Shown one piece after another: positions 39,300 through 48,937 of a stretch of DNA of 64,000 nt. The stretch is from Streptacidiphilus sp. 4-A2 (GTDB lineage: Bacteria; Actinomycetota; Actinomycetes; Streptomycetales; Streptomycetaceae). Position 1 is the stretch's first letter, and each line of letters begins with the position of its first letter. The DNA lies in NCBI GenBank assembly GCA_014284505.1, contig JAAFYY010000001.1:124001-188000 (forward strand). Reading direction: 5' to 3'. Position numbers and translations under genes: made by a program. Below the pieces are notes generated by a model. That model searched no databases and was not told where the DNA came from. It saw only the letters and a program-made list of their open reading frames with translations.

Positions 39300-39897
39300 C
39301 AGGCACTCTTCTCGGTCGTCTTGCCCTGACGCAGGGCGGGAGCCGTGCGCTGGTCCGGTATCCGATGGTTCTTCGGTCCTGCGCTCACCACTGCCTCGAA
39401 CACGTCCCGGAGTTCGACGAAGGACTGCCGGAGCTCCTCGGTCGTCCCCTCGCCCTGCCGGGCACGGTCCGTCGTACTCCGCGAATTCCGGTATCCGGTC
39501 AGCACATTCGCGTGCTGCACGGACAGCGCCAGCTCCTGGTCGTCCTCCGGGAATCCCCGGTCGTGGAGTACCCCGGCCAGCAACTGGTCCGCTTCGCTCA
39601 GGGACTTGGCGGCTCATCGACGAACTGCTCCTGCAGGCCGGTCCAGTCGGCGAGGTAACGCTCGCGCTGGGCGGCGTCCAGCGGACGGATGTCCAGCCGC
39701 TCGACCCGCTCGACCCGCACCTGCAGTTCCTGCTCTGCCGCCCGGTTGTCGCCGTTGTGCTGAGCGACAACACGGTCGTACTCCGGACCGAACTGCTCCC
39801 GGAGGCGTCTGCCGCACCTCCCGGGCCGCAGCAGCGCCGCCACACCCAGCACGGCGAGCACAACAACCACGACTACGACGATCACACCAGCGGACAT
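39299..39897 (-). CDS. Membrane-anchored hypothetical protein with the same FVDEP/EAD motif (one frameshift)
   Basis: ATG 39897 follows GGGAGAGGGAAG. One N-terminal membrane helix (VIVVVVVVVLAVLGVAALL) is followed by a charged helical region (FGPEYDRVVAQHNGDNRAAE). At about 39603 one C is missing; the repaired motif reads WTGLQEQFVDEPAKSLSEAD then QLLAGVLHDRGFP. About 200 residues. It forms a coupled pair with the next gene and appears to be a distant paralogue of it. Function is unknown. Confidence 0.65.
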
Positions 39898-40100
39898 GCT
39901 TCCCTCTCCCGCAGTTCGGCTGCACCCATGCACAACACGTCTTCTCCTCTGGCGACTTGCCGGGTTTCGCCGCAGCAAACCCGGACCCGGCGGCCAGGGC
40001 TGCGGCAGCTGGCGCTGTGCTGACGTACGCCTCGGTCGGGACTCCCCGGCCTCCCGCCACTCCTGAGCGCGGTTTCACCGGTTCCGGGCCGTTCGGCCTC

Positions 40101-40125
40101 GTTTACCTGGGCGGGAACGGGGTTA
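40101..40125 (+). promoter_or_regulatory. Sigma-B-like promoter before the ferritin-like gene
   Basis: GTTT (40101-40104), a 15-base spacer and GGGTTA (40120-40125) fit the Streptomyces sigma-B pattern well, about 145 bases before the start codon. Confidence 0.5.
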
Positions 40126-40268
40126 GCCGACCATCATGAAACCCGGAGGGACGGTCCCGGAAACCCGTCCCCGTGGCGGGCACGCTGACGTCCTGGCAGG
40201 AGCCGGCCCCGCCTCCGCATCCGCACACCCCCGTGACCTGCCCGTCCCACGAAAGGCGGTATCCGCTC

Positions 40269-40806
40269 ATGGCGGAGTTCCTCACCGACGTCAAGACGCT
40301 TCGCGAACGCGCTCGCAACGAGATGGACAAGGGTCCGGTCACCGACGCCTACGGCGCGGACCTGGGGCGTCCTTCAGGTCCTGAACGAGGCCCTGGCCAC
40401 CGAAATCGTCTGCGTGCTGCGCTACAAGCGCCACTACTACACGGCCAGCGGCCTGTACTCGGAGCCCGTGGCCGCGGAGTTCCTGGAGCACGCGGGCGAG
40501 GAGCAGACCCACGCGGACAGGCTCGCCGAACGGATCGTCCAGCTCGGCGGTGAGCCCGACTTCGATCCCGACACCCTCAGCACCCGGTCGCACACGCCGT
40601 ACGACGCCAGCGCCGGGCTCATGGACATGATCAAGGAGGATCTGATCGCCGAGCGCGTCGCGGTGGCCTCCTACACCGAGATCGTCCAGTGGCTCGGAGA
40701 CAAGGACCCGACCACCCGGCGGGTCTTCGAAGACCTGCTGGCGCAGGAGGAGGAGCACGCCGACGACCTGCGCGGCCTGCTGGAACGCATCCCGCAGGAC
40801 CGCTGA
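40269..40806 (+). CDS. Ferritin-like (bacterioferritin-family) protein (one frameshift)
   Basis: From ATG 40269: MAEFLTDVKTLRERAR, a break at about 40368 (two bases lost or one gained), then LNEALATEIVCVLRYKRHYY. Diiron-site residues follow: EFLEHAGEEQTHADRLAERI (E-x-x-H) and LLAQEEEHADDLRGLL. Length is about 178 residues, a four-helix bundle. It probably stores iron or protects DNA from peroxide. The sigma-B-like promoter and nearby stress genes fit. Confidence 0.8.
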
Positions 40807-40920
40807 GCGGATCAGCGCAGCGAGCGGCCTTGCCATTCCAGCAAGCATCATATGACCGTATTGAGCTGAAATATCCACCTCCAGCGCGTTTGATTCACAG
40901 GGGATGGGAACACGTAGGCC

Positions 40921-41597
40921 ATGACGAATTCTGACGACAAAACCACAGCTCACACACCCGGCTCCCAGCCGAGCACGCGGCCGGGCTCCGACGAACCGCA
41001 GACGATCACGGCGCCGACGCCGCCCGTCGCGCAGAACACCGGTCCCCCGGACCAGGACGATCTGGCGGACGAAGGAGGCGCGTCGGATCAGTCCGGCGAA
41101 GAACCCGGGGGCGGACGCGCCCGGTACCGAGGACGACTGAGCGAAGGACGGGTGAACGCTCGCAGGCGTCCACGCAGGCTACGGGACGTCTCTCCGACGC
41201 GCCGCGGGCTGGTGCTGGCCTGGTGGGCGTTCACCGTGACGTTCGGCGGACTGAGACTGCTGACCTGGCTGATCCACATCGACGCCGGCGGCGTGGGAAA
41301 CGTCTCGGCGGCGTGCACATCCACCACTACGTCTGGGGCATCCTGCTGCTGCTGATCGTAGGGGCGTGCGGGCTGGTGGAGCGCTCACCGCGCTGGCGCG
41401 TGTGGATGGGTCTGGCCTACGGCGTCGGGACGGCGCTGGTGATCGACGAGACCGCGATCCTGATCAACCTGAAGGACGTGTACTGGGACAGGGCGGGAGG
41501 GGCCAGCATCGCCGTCGCCCTGCTGATCATCGCGGTGGCCGGCAGCCTGCTGGCCCTGACCCGCGGCGACCGTGACAGCCCGCGCAAGCTCCAGTGA
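40921..41597 (+). CDS. Integral membrane protein with HIHHY motif (one frameshift)
   Basis: A long polar, acidic N-terminus (about 75 residues) and a basic stretch (RRRPRRLRDVSPTRRG) precede helices LVLAWWAFTVTFGGLRLLTW, then GGVHIHHYVWGILLLLIVGA after one base is restored at about 41305. Two further helices (YGVGTALVIDETAILINL and SIAVALLIIAVAGSLLAL) follow. About 225 residues. The histidine cluster at a helix start suggests metal or heme binding, but no function is known to me. Confidence 0.7.
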
Positions 41598-41665
41598 CCT
41601 CGTGCCCGCGCCGGCCGCGGCAAGCAGCGAGGAAAGCGAGGAATGGGAATGGGAGGCCGCACCAT

Positions 41666-42061
41666 ATGTTCGGTTGGTATCTGCTGAGTGCCCTCGTCGC
41701 CTACGCGCTGTGTTCGCTGGCCATGGCACGGCAGGCGTACGGCATACAGCGGACCGTCCTCATCACGAGGTCGGGCCGATCGCACGAGGGACGCACGTAC
41801 GCCGAGCAGTTCCGGTCGTACGACCAGGAGCACGCGCTCGCGCTGGCCCTGCTCATCGGCCTCGTATGGCCGTTGTCGCTCCCGGTCTACCTTGCCTCCC
41901 ACTTCTGCAAGTGGGCCATCACGGCCAACCCGCCGCTCACCCGCCGCGAGCACCGGGAGCGGGCCCGGGCGGCGGCGGAACGCACGCGGGAGCTGGAGCA
42001 GGCCCTGGGTCTGGCCCAGACGGGCGGCCTTGCCCTCCCTTCCTCTCGGACGACCCCGTAG
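41666..42061 (+). CDS. Small membrane protein
   Basis: A 131-residue intact frame. ATG 41666 was chosen because GGGAGG lies nine bases upstream and the sequence opens directly into a helix (WYLLSALVAYALCSLAMA). A charged loop (SYDQEHALALALLIGLVWPL) continues into a second helix, and the C-terminus is a basic, helical tail (RREHRERARAAAERTRELEQ). Probably co-transcribed with the preceding membrane protein. Function unknown. Confidence 0.65.
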   Translation: MFGWYLLSALVAYALCSLAMARQAYGIQRTVLITRSGRSHEGRTYAEQFRSYDQEHALALALLIGLVWPLSLPVYLASHFCKWAITANPPLTRREHRERARAAAERTRELEQALGLAQTGGLALPSSRTTP

Positions 42062-42184
42062 CTCCGGCCGGGCGGCGGCTGACCGCTTGGCCCCGGCGGC
42101 CGGGGTAGGCGTTCCGCTGCACGAGCATGCGCGGTGACCGGTGCCCCGGGGCCGGATCGCGACAACGAGTGAGGACACGAGGCG

Positions 42185-42537
42185 ATGGCTCCCAGACAGC
42201 ACAGGGCTCAGATCCACGGCGGACCGGTGAAGGCGGAGGCCACGGACGCGGAGGCCGGAAAGACGGCCCGGCACACGGTCGCCGTCGCCGTACACCTCGC
42301 CCACGGCGAGGTCTCCCCGCCCGCGCGCGAGAACTCCGCGGAGGTGGCGTCAACTATCGCGGACAGCAGCGCAGCCCTGGCGGCGAAGGTCGGGGCCCTC
42401 CCCCCGGAGCCGGTGGGCGCCGCCGCGGCGGCAGCCGGGCCGCAGCCGCCGTTCGCCGCCGGCCCGACGCCGTGCTCGCGGCAACGCTCGGCACAGCGGT
42501 CCTGCTCGCCGCGCTGATCCGCAGAGGGCGCCGCTGA
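42185..42537 (+). CDS. Small tail-anchored hypothetical protein (one frameshift)
   Basis: From ATG 42185 the first 80 residues are Ala-rich and hydrophilic (HTVAVAVHLAHGEVSPPARE). Adding one G at about 42436 leads to VRRRPDAVLAATLGTAVLLA and a basic end (RRGRR), a single C-terminal membrane helix. About 118 residues. No family recognised. Confidence 0.5.
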
Positions 42538-42610
42538 CGACGGCAGCCGACCGCGAGGCCGCTGCCACCCGACGTCCGAGCAGCGCCGGGTCGGGGAGCC
42601 GCGGTCAGGG

Positions 42611-42662
42611 AACTGGGTCGGGGAGCTGAGGCGGGGAGCTGAGGCGGGGAACTGAATCGGGG
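42611..42662. repeat. Four tandem 13-bp repeats
   Basis: Units at 42611, 42624, 42637 and 42650. The middle two are identical (AGCTGAGGCGGGG); the outer two differ at a few bases. They lie about 50 bases before the CYTH-CHAD gene. Confidence 0.8.
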
Positions 42663-42714
42663 GCGTCCAGGCCGGACGAGTCGAAGGCACTCTCAATCCG
42701 AGAGGAACCACACC

Positions 42715-44243
42715 GTGGCTGCAACCCATCGTGAACACGAGCGGAAGTTCGACCGCGCATCCGATGCGGAGGTTCCCGACCTCCACGGTCTCCCCGGGAT
42801 CGCCGCCGTGGAGCCGGCCGACACGGAGGAACTGGACGCGATCTACTACGACACCGTCGACCATCTCCTGCTCGCCCACCACATCACCCTGCGGCGGCGC
42901 ACGGGCGGCCATGACGCGGCTGGCACCTGAAGCTCCCGGACGGCACCGACCGGCGGCGCGAGGTGCGCCTCCCCGTGGACGGCGGCGGATCCGACACCGT
43001 CCCGGCCGATTTGGACCTGCGGGTCACACCCAGGGACAGTCGCTGAGTCCCGTGGCCCGGTTGCACACCCACCGGCGCCGCAGGCTGCTGCTCGACGCAG
43101 CGGGTACACCGCTGGCCGAGATAGCCGAGGACTCCGTCAGCGCACGGGTGCTGGAGCACTCCGGCGGGAGGCAGGTCGTGGTGCTCCGCGAGTGGAGCGA
43201 GGTGGAGGCCGAACTGCGCGAGGGCGACCAGGAGAGCGACGAGGTCCTGCTCGATGCCCTGGAGCAGCGCTTCCTCGATGCCGGGCTGGCCCGTTCGACG
43301 ACCCCCTCGAAGCTGGCCCGCGCGCTGGGCCGTAGCGGCAGGTCCCCAGCCGTGGTCGCCCCGCCTGACGCGCCGCCGCCGCCCGGCTCGGTCGGGCACA
43401 TGCTCTCGGCTCTGGTCAGCGAGCAGCTCGACGGGACGTCCGGCGGGACAGGCCCGATGCCGTCCACCGCATGCGAATCGCGGTCCGCAGGCTCCGCAGC
43501 ACCCTGCGCGCCCACCGGCGCTGCCTGGACCCGGCCGCTTCGAAAGCGCTGGCCGCGGAGCTGCGCTGGCTGGGACGTCTTCTCGGCGACGCCCGGGACA
43601 GCGAGGTCCTCCGCAAGCACCTGGTGACCCAGGCCAGGAACCTGCCCGAATGGGCGCACCCGGCCCCGATGCGCAGCCGGATCGCGGTCTGGACCGACGA
43701 GGGCTACGAACGCGCCCGCGCCACCATGACCGCGGCGCTGGACAGCGAGCGCTACTACCGGATGCTGACCACGCTGGAGCAGTTCTCCGCCGCCCCCGTA
43801 CCCCGGCCGAAGGCGCACCAGGAGACCCGTACCGAGGTTCGGCACACCCTCATCCGCGAGCAGAAGCGGGTGGCCGCACGGATGGAGACGGCGCGAGCGC
43901 TGCCGCCGGCGAGGAGCGCGACACGGCTCTGCACGCCGCACGCCGGGCCGCCAAGCGGGCACGGTACACGGCTGAGGGAGCGGAGGCGTTCGTCGGCCGG
44001 AAGGCGCACCGCTTCGCCCGACGGATGAAGGCCGTCCAGTCCCTGCTCGGCGAGCGCCAGGACGCGGTCATGGCACGCCGGGCCCTGCCCCGGATCGCCG
44101 CGAGCGCCCACGCCCACGGCGAACCAGGTTTCGGCTACGGACTTCTGTATGCCGCTCAGGAGGCCGCCCTGGTCGAAGCCGACACCGGCCTCCCCGATCG
44201 CTGGGCGGCAGCCCGCAGCCGTCGGCTGCCCCGCCGCGTCTGA
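42715..44243 (+). CDS. CYTH-CHAD domain protein (four frameshifts)
   Basis: GTG 42715 follows GAGAGGAA. The CYTH (triphosphate tunnel) domain starts EHERKFD with the E-x-E-x-K pattern, then YYDTVDHLLLAHHITLRRR and WHLKLPDGTDRREVRLPVDG. The CHAD domain has HRMRIAVRRLRSTLRAHRR and, later, ALHAARRAAKRARYTAEG. Single missing bases at about 42918, 43045, 43451 and 43908 join the four frames. Repaired length is about 508 residues. CHAD domains bind polyphosphate and CYTH enzymes cleave triphosphates, so a polyphosphate-linked role is likely. Confidence 0.85.
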
Positions 44244-44265
44244 ACTCCCGGAGCACGCGGTCCGG

Positions 44266-44409
44266 TCAGCTGGTGCCGAGCAGCAGGACCAGCCCGGCGA
44301 TGCCGGCGATGGCGAACCAGGATGCCACGGCGAGGACCAGGGACAGCCAGGGCGACGAAGCACCGTGGGAACGGGCGTAGCGGGTTCCGTGCGAGAAGTG
44401 GGGGGTCAT
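44266..44409 (-). CDS. 47-residue single-helix membrane protein
   Basis: ATG 44409 to TGA 44266 encodes a basic N-terminus (MTPHFSHGTRYARSHG), then one long helix (WLSLVLAVASWFAIAGIAGL to VLLLGTS). The composition is that of a real small membrane protein. It sits downstream of another tiny membrane gene, separated by a strong hairpin. Confidence 0.55.
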   Translation of the reverse strand: MTPHFSHGTRYARSHGASSPWLSLVLAVASWFAIAGIAGLVLLLGTS

Positions 44410-44436
44410 ACAACTCGCCTACCCGCCACGGTGGTT

Positions 44437-44480
44437 CGCATGCCGAAGGGCCGCCCGGTCGGGCGGCCCTTCGGCATGCG
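44437..44480. terminator. Perfect 21-bp inverted repeat, strong terminator
   Basis: Arms 44437-44457 and 44460-44480 are exact reverse complements with only two bases between. The hairpin follows the stop of the minus-strand gene at 44494 and would act in both directions. Confidence 0.8.
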
Positions 44481-44493
44481 AGCGGTCAGCTGG

Positions 44494-44652
44494 TCACCAT
44501 CGGTACCAGCGGCCGCCGCCGGAGCCACGGAAGAAGAACCCGAGGACCCACAGTGCCAGCACCACGACGGCAACCCACCACAGAATATGAATCGCGAAAC
44601 CCACCCCGCCCAGGACCAGCGCGAGCAGAAGAACCAGCAGCAGAGCACCCAT
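44494..44652 (-). CDS. 52-residue hydrophobic membrane protein
   Basis: ATG 44652 behind a strong AAGGAGGAAG. Two adjacent helices (LLLVLLLALVLGGVGFAIHI and LWWVAVVVLALWVLGFFF) end in a Gly/Arg/Trp tail (GGGRWYRW). It resembles short hydrophobic proteins often found beside stress genes in streptomycetes. Function unknown. Confidence 0.75.
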   Translation of the reverse strand: MGALLLVLLLALVLGGVGFAIHILWWVAVVVLALWVLGFFFRGSGGGRWYRW

Positions 44653-44740
44653 CTTGTCTTCCTCCTTCGTCACACCACGCCTGCCCCGCAATCCGGCGGC
44701 CATACCTGACTTGCGTTCCCGGCCGGCCGTGGGCCACCGC

Positions 44741-45117
44741 TCAGGGCGCGGCGCTCCCGCCGCTGAGAGCCGCGAGCGCATCCGTACTGGTGGCGTACAG
44801 CGGGCTGGTCAGGCTGATCCCGGTGAGGTCGAGCAGGCGGCGCACCGCCGGTCCGGGCGCCGCGAGCAGCAGGCTGCCGTCGTACCTCAGCGTCTCCGAA
44901 CGCGCACGCAGCGGGCTGTTGAGGCCGGACGAGTCCATGAACGGGACTTCTGCGAGGTCGAGGACCAGGTGCTTGCGCCCTTGCAGGACCAGGGACGCCA
45001 ACTGGTGCTGCAACGCAACGGCCGTGTCCACATCGAGCTCTCCGACAAGGGACACCACGGCTCGTCGGGACCGTGCACGGTAGTGCTCACGCTCAGGACT
45101 TCGGGCTGCGGGGACAT
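44741..45117 (-). CDS. STAS anti-sigma factor antagonist (one frameshift)
   Basis: ATG 45117 follows GGAGGTGG. The N-terminus SPQPEVLSVSTTVHG joins, after one C is added at about 45072, to RRAVVSLVGELDVDTAVALQ. The phosphorylation-site region is VPFMDSSGLNSPLRAR. Length is about 125 residues. First gene at the left of the partner-switching island; it may be regulated by the ATPases encoded at 45.7 or 51.3 kb. Confidence 0.8.
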
Positions 45118-45257
45118 CGCCCACCTCCAGGCACAGAAGGACATTGCCTCTCCGCTGCCCCGGAACCCGCAAAGCATGCTTTTTTTACGGTCCCACGGTG
45201 ATGAGCGGTAGTGAGCTGTGACGAGCGGTGATGAACCGTCGCATCCGGCACCGCGGT

Positions 45258-45702
45258 TCAGCGCGCGGCCTGCTCCCCGCCGGTGTCGGCCCGGACGGCG
45301 AACAGAGCGGTGAGGCCGACCGCGTCGAGGACCCGTGCGATGTGCTCCGGGGGCGGGAGCAGTTCGATGGCCGCATCGGCCTCAAGGGCCAGGCTGCGCG
45401 CCGCGAGCAGCGCGCCCAGGCCGCTGGAGTCGAAGAAGTCCACGGCGCGCAGATCCATCAGCAGCCGTCGGCCCGGTTGCAGTTCGACGGTGCGCAGCGC
45501 GTCGCGGAGGATGTCGGCGGTCTCGAAGTCCAGGTCGCCCTCGGCCCGGACCAGTACACCGGCGCTGGGGGCGGGCGCTCACCCTCAGCCCCTGCGGGCC
45601 GGGCTGGGCCGTTGTCGAGGGTGAGCCGCCCGGGCCGGCCCCGGATGTCGTCTCCTGGCCGCCCTGGCTGTTGTCACCTGTCCCGGTATCCATGAGGTTC
45701 AT
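45258..45702 (-). CDS. STAS anti-sigma factor antagonist (one frameshift)
   Basis: ATG 45702 overlaps the stop of the upstream ATPase gene (ATGA), so the pair is translationally coupled. A polar, Gly/Thr-rich N-terminus precedes the STAS domain; at about 45563 one C too many shifts the frame before SAGVLVRAEGDLDFETADIL. The site region is VDFFDSSGLGALLAARS. Length is about 147 residues. Probable partner of the ATPase encoded just upstream. Confidence 0.8.
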
Positions 45703-46136
45703 TCTTCCACCTCCCCCCGGGCCGGGGGTTGCGCGACCGACAGGGTGGCGGACACGGTCTTGCCGCGGGGCGGATCCAGCCGCACGTCGACCAGCAGTGC
45801 CAGCCGCTGCAACAGGTGCCAGCCGAAGCCGCCTTCGGCCACGCCGAGATCGATGGCACGGGGCCGCGGCGGACTGGTGCTGGTGTCGCTCACCGCGACG
45901 GTCACCAGGCCCGCATGCTCGGCCAGCTCCAGCGTGCAGGGCCCCGGTGCGTGGCGCATCGCGTTCGACACCAGCTCGGTGACCAGGATCAGGGCGTCCT
46001 GCACGGCAGCCGGGGACGCCTCTGGCACAGCCCGCAGAAAGCCGCGGGTGTGTGCCCGGGCACCTGCGAGTGTGCCTGCCCCGCAGTCGAGCGGCCACCG
46101 TTCCAGGCGGATCAGCGAATCTGGATGAACGTTCAT
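45699..46136 (-). CDS. RsbW-like anti-sigma ATPase (HATPase_c)
   Basis: A 145-residue intact protein from ATG 46136. GHKL motifs: N box ILVTELVSNAMRHAPG, G1-like VAVSDTSTSPPRP and G2-like GGFGWHLLQRLALLVDV. This single-domain architecture phosphorylates a STAS antagonist or binds a sigma factor. It is coupled to the STAS gene at 45258 and divergent from a SpoIIE phosphatase gene at 46336, giving kinase, substrate and phosphatase in one block. Confidence 0.85.
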   Translation of the reverse strand: MNVHPDSLIRLERWPLDCGAGTLAGARAHTRGFLRAVPEASPAAVQDALILVTELVSNAMRHAPGPCTLELAEHAGLVTVAVSDTSTSPPRPRAIDLGVAEGGFGWHLLQRLALLVDVRLDPPRGKTVSATLSVAQPPARGEVEE

Positions 46137-46335
46137 GGACCTGTGGCCTTTCGCTTGTCGGTACTGCGGTCGCATTGTTCTCGCATACCCGCTCCGCGCC
46201 CGACGATGGTAGGAAACAACGCCGAACTGCCCGTGCGGGTGGTCCTCGCCGCCCGGAGCGCCCGGAGCCACCCGGACCGCCCGCCGGGGGCGAGGCGGTC
46301 TGGGCCGCCGCCGGGCGGATCGTTAAGGTGAAAGC

Positions 46336-47263
46336 GTGCTCCGGATCCCAGAAGACCCGTCCGACAGCGCCGAGGGACCAGCCGCGAGCCGCCCCCGGGG
46401 CCGTGTCGGCGTTTCGGCCCACGGCCCCTCCCCCGCGCCGCCGCCGTCCGCGTGGGCGGAGCTGACCGGACTGGGCCGCGAGGTCGACCGCCTGCGGAAA
46501 CTCAACTCGGAACTGCTGGCCGAGCTTGAGGAGACCAACCGCGGCGTGGTGGCCCTCTACAGCGAGGAGCACCAGCTCGCCCTCACCCTGCAGCGCACCT
46601 TCCTGCCGGAGACGCTGCCCAGGCTGCCGGGGGTGGAGCTGGCCGTGCGCTACCTCCCGGCGGCCAGCCAGACGGAGATCGGCGGTGACTTCTACGAGGC
46701 CGTCGACACTCCGGGGGCTGCTGCTGGCGGTCGGCGACGTCATGGGGCACAGTCTCCAGGCGGCCGTCGTCATGGGCGAGTTGCGGCACGCCCTGCGCGC
46801 CTACGCCGCCGAGGAACACCCCCCGCATGTCCTGCTCGAACGGCTGGACGCGCTGCTGGGCCGGCACCGGCCCGGATGGACGGCGACCGTGTGCATCGCC
46901 CTGGTGGAACCGGGTGGCACCGGGCTGCGGATCGCCAACGCCGGACACCCGCCGCCGCTGCTGCGCACCGCCTCCGGCCAGGCCTCCTACCTGGAGGCAC
47001 ACGGGCCGCTGCTGGGTCTGGGACTGCCCCAGCCGCAAAGCACCCGGCACCGGATCACCCCAGGGACCAGCCTGCTGATGGTCACCGACGGGCTGGTCGA
47101 GAAGCGTGGCACACCCATGCCCGAGACCATGGAACTCCTGCGCCGCACGGCTGCCGACGGCCCCCGGGACTGCGAAGCGCTGTGCGACACGCTCCTGGCG
47201 GCTTTCGGGGCCGAACAGCGCGACGACATCGTCATCTTCACCGCGCTGCTCACCGGCGGCTGA
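46336..47263 (+). CDS. SpoIIE-type PP2C phosphatase with signalling-helix N-terminus (one frameshift)
   Basis: From GTG 46336, a Pro-rich start is followed by a coiled coil (LNSELLAELEETNRGVVALY) also seen in the 56 kb kinase. The PP2C core follows: LALTLQRTFLPETLP, TEIGGDFYEAV. At about 46717 a G run shifts the frame before LLLAVGDVMGHSLQAAVVMG; MVTDGLVEKRG and RDDIVIFTALL hold metal-site aspartates. About 309 residues. Likely dephosphorylates one of the neighbouring STAS proteins. Confidence 0.85.
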
Positions 47264-47404
47264 CCTCGGCCGTCGCACCGGTTGCCCTGCCTCCTGGCCG
47301 TCCCCTGCCGGACCGGTGATCCATCCGCCGGTGTAAGCGGCGATTCCGGGGACAGAAGAGGCTGTGCAGAATCCGAATCGTGCACAAGGGACGGTGGACA
47401 CCCC

Positions 47405-47677
47405 ATGACCAGCGACGCCTGCTTCGAGCTGTGCTTCACCACCGCGTGGCAGCCCTCGGCCGCCCCGGACACGGTGGTGGTCCGGCCCACCGAGGCGCTC
47501 GGGCCCGGCGGTCATCCGATCTACACGGACGACTCCGGCACCGTACGGGCCGAGATCAGCGACCGCGGCGAGGTCCGGATGATGGCGACCGCCGCACGCC
47601 AGGAGTTGCGCCGTCCCGTCTCCTGCCGCCGCCCGGGCACGCCTGCCCGCGCCCAGCAGCACGCGACGGCCGGATAA
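47405..47677 (+). CDS. Small hypothetical protein, possibly DUF6296-like
   Basis: A 90-residue intact frame from ATG 47405. A beta-rich centre (DTVVVRPTEALGPGGHPIYT, then DDSGTVRAEISDRGEVRMMA) recalls a short streptomycete family I know as DUF6296, though I cannot verify that. Codon use matches its neighbours. It lies between two phosphatase genes; a functional link is not evident. Confidence 0.5.
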   Translation: MTSDACFELCFTTAWQPSAAPDTVVVRPTEALGPGGHPIYTDDSGTVRAEISDRGEVRMMATAARQELRRPVSCRRPGTPARAQQHATAG

Positions 47678-47741
47678 CGGGCACGGAAGCCCGGGGCGCT
47701 GCACCCGGCCCCGGGCCGCGTCCCGGCCCGCGCGGTGTGGT

Positions 47742-48937
47742 TCAGCCCCCGCCCCAGGAGAGGTGCAGGACGGCCAGGTCGTCGGAGTGGCGTCCGGCGT
47801 TGAGGGTCCGGGCGGTGGCAACCAGGTGGTCCAGCAGCCCGCTGACCGAGCTGTCGGGCACGGCGCAGATCAGGCCGATCAGGCCGTCGGCTCCGAGCCG
47901 TTCGCTGCCGGGGCCGCTGTGGCCCTCGATCAGCCCGTCCGTGTACAGCAGCAGCGCGCCTGCCGCGGGCAGCGTGAGCGTGGTGGGCCGCCATCGGCTC
48001 CGTCCCGGGGCCATGCCCAGTGCCGGGCCGAACGCCGCCGTGACCTCGCCGGCGACGCCGTCCGCGCAGAGCAGCGGCTCGTGGTGCCCGGCCAGCAGCA
48101 GGGTCGCCGACCGGAGGTCGGCGGCGATCGTGACCGTGGTGCAGGTGGCGAACATCTCCGCCCGGGGACGCTCGGCGACAAACACCTGCTCCAGCAGGTC
48201 CAGTAGTTCGGCGCCGTCGTGTCCGGCCAGGATCAGGGCGCGCCAGGTGATCCGCAGCGAGACGCCGAGGGCGGCTTCGTCCGGGCCGTGACCGCTGACG
48301 TCACCGATGACCGCGTGCACCGCGCCGTCGGGGGTCTGCACGACGTCCAGGAAGTCCCCGCCCAGCAGTGCCCGCTCCCGCCCGGGCAGGTAGCGGCTGT
48401 GGACGGTGACATCGGCCGAGTGCACGAGCGCGTGGGCAGCAGGCCGCGTTCCAGTCGCACGTTCTCCCGGGCGTGGATCTGGTTCTCCCGCAGTTCGGCG
48501 GCGGCCCGTTCGGCCTGTTTGCGGTCGTAACGCAGGGTGCGGTCGAGCAGATCGGCGGTGACCTGTCCTTTGACCAGGTAGTCCTGAGCCCCGCCGGCTA
48601 CCGCCGCGCTGGCGGAGCGGGGTTCGGCCAGGCCGGTGAGCACGATGACGGCGGCACGCGGGCAGGCTGCCTGGATCGCCGCCACGGCCGCGACCCCGAC
48701 GATGTCGGGGAGCCCGAGGTCCAGCAGCACGCAGTCCGGCGGGCTCCCGGCGATGTCGGCGAGCGCGGAGGCCAGATCGCGCTGCCAGCGCAGGCTGTGC
48801 GGCACGCGGGTGTCCGCCAGGTACTCCTGGACCAGGAGGGCGTCGCCGGAGTCGTCCTCGACCAGCAGGATCCGGTAGTACTCGTCATCCTCCTGGATCT
48901 GCGGCCGGCCCGCGGCCGGTGTGACGCCCGGGATCAC
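47742..48937 (-). CDS. Response regulator with SpoIIE-type phosphatase output (one frameshift)
   Basis: GTG 48937 overlaps the stop of the upstream kinase (GTGA). Receiver domain: ILLVEDDSGDALL, phospho-acceptor region CVLLDLGLPDIVG, and lysine in AQDYLVKGQ. A linker helix leads to the PP2C domain; at about 48440 one G is missing (ERGLLPTALVHSADVTVHSR). Then LLGGDFLDVVQTPDG, VIGDVSGHGPDEAALG and LLLYTDGLIEGHSG. Length is about 399 residues. The kinase encoded directly upstream is its probable partner; phosphorylation would tune phosphatase activity on a STAS protein. Confidence 0.85.
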
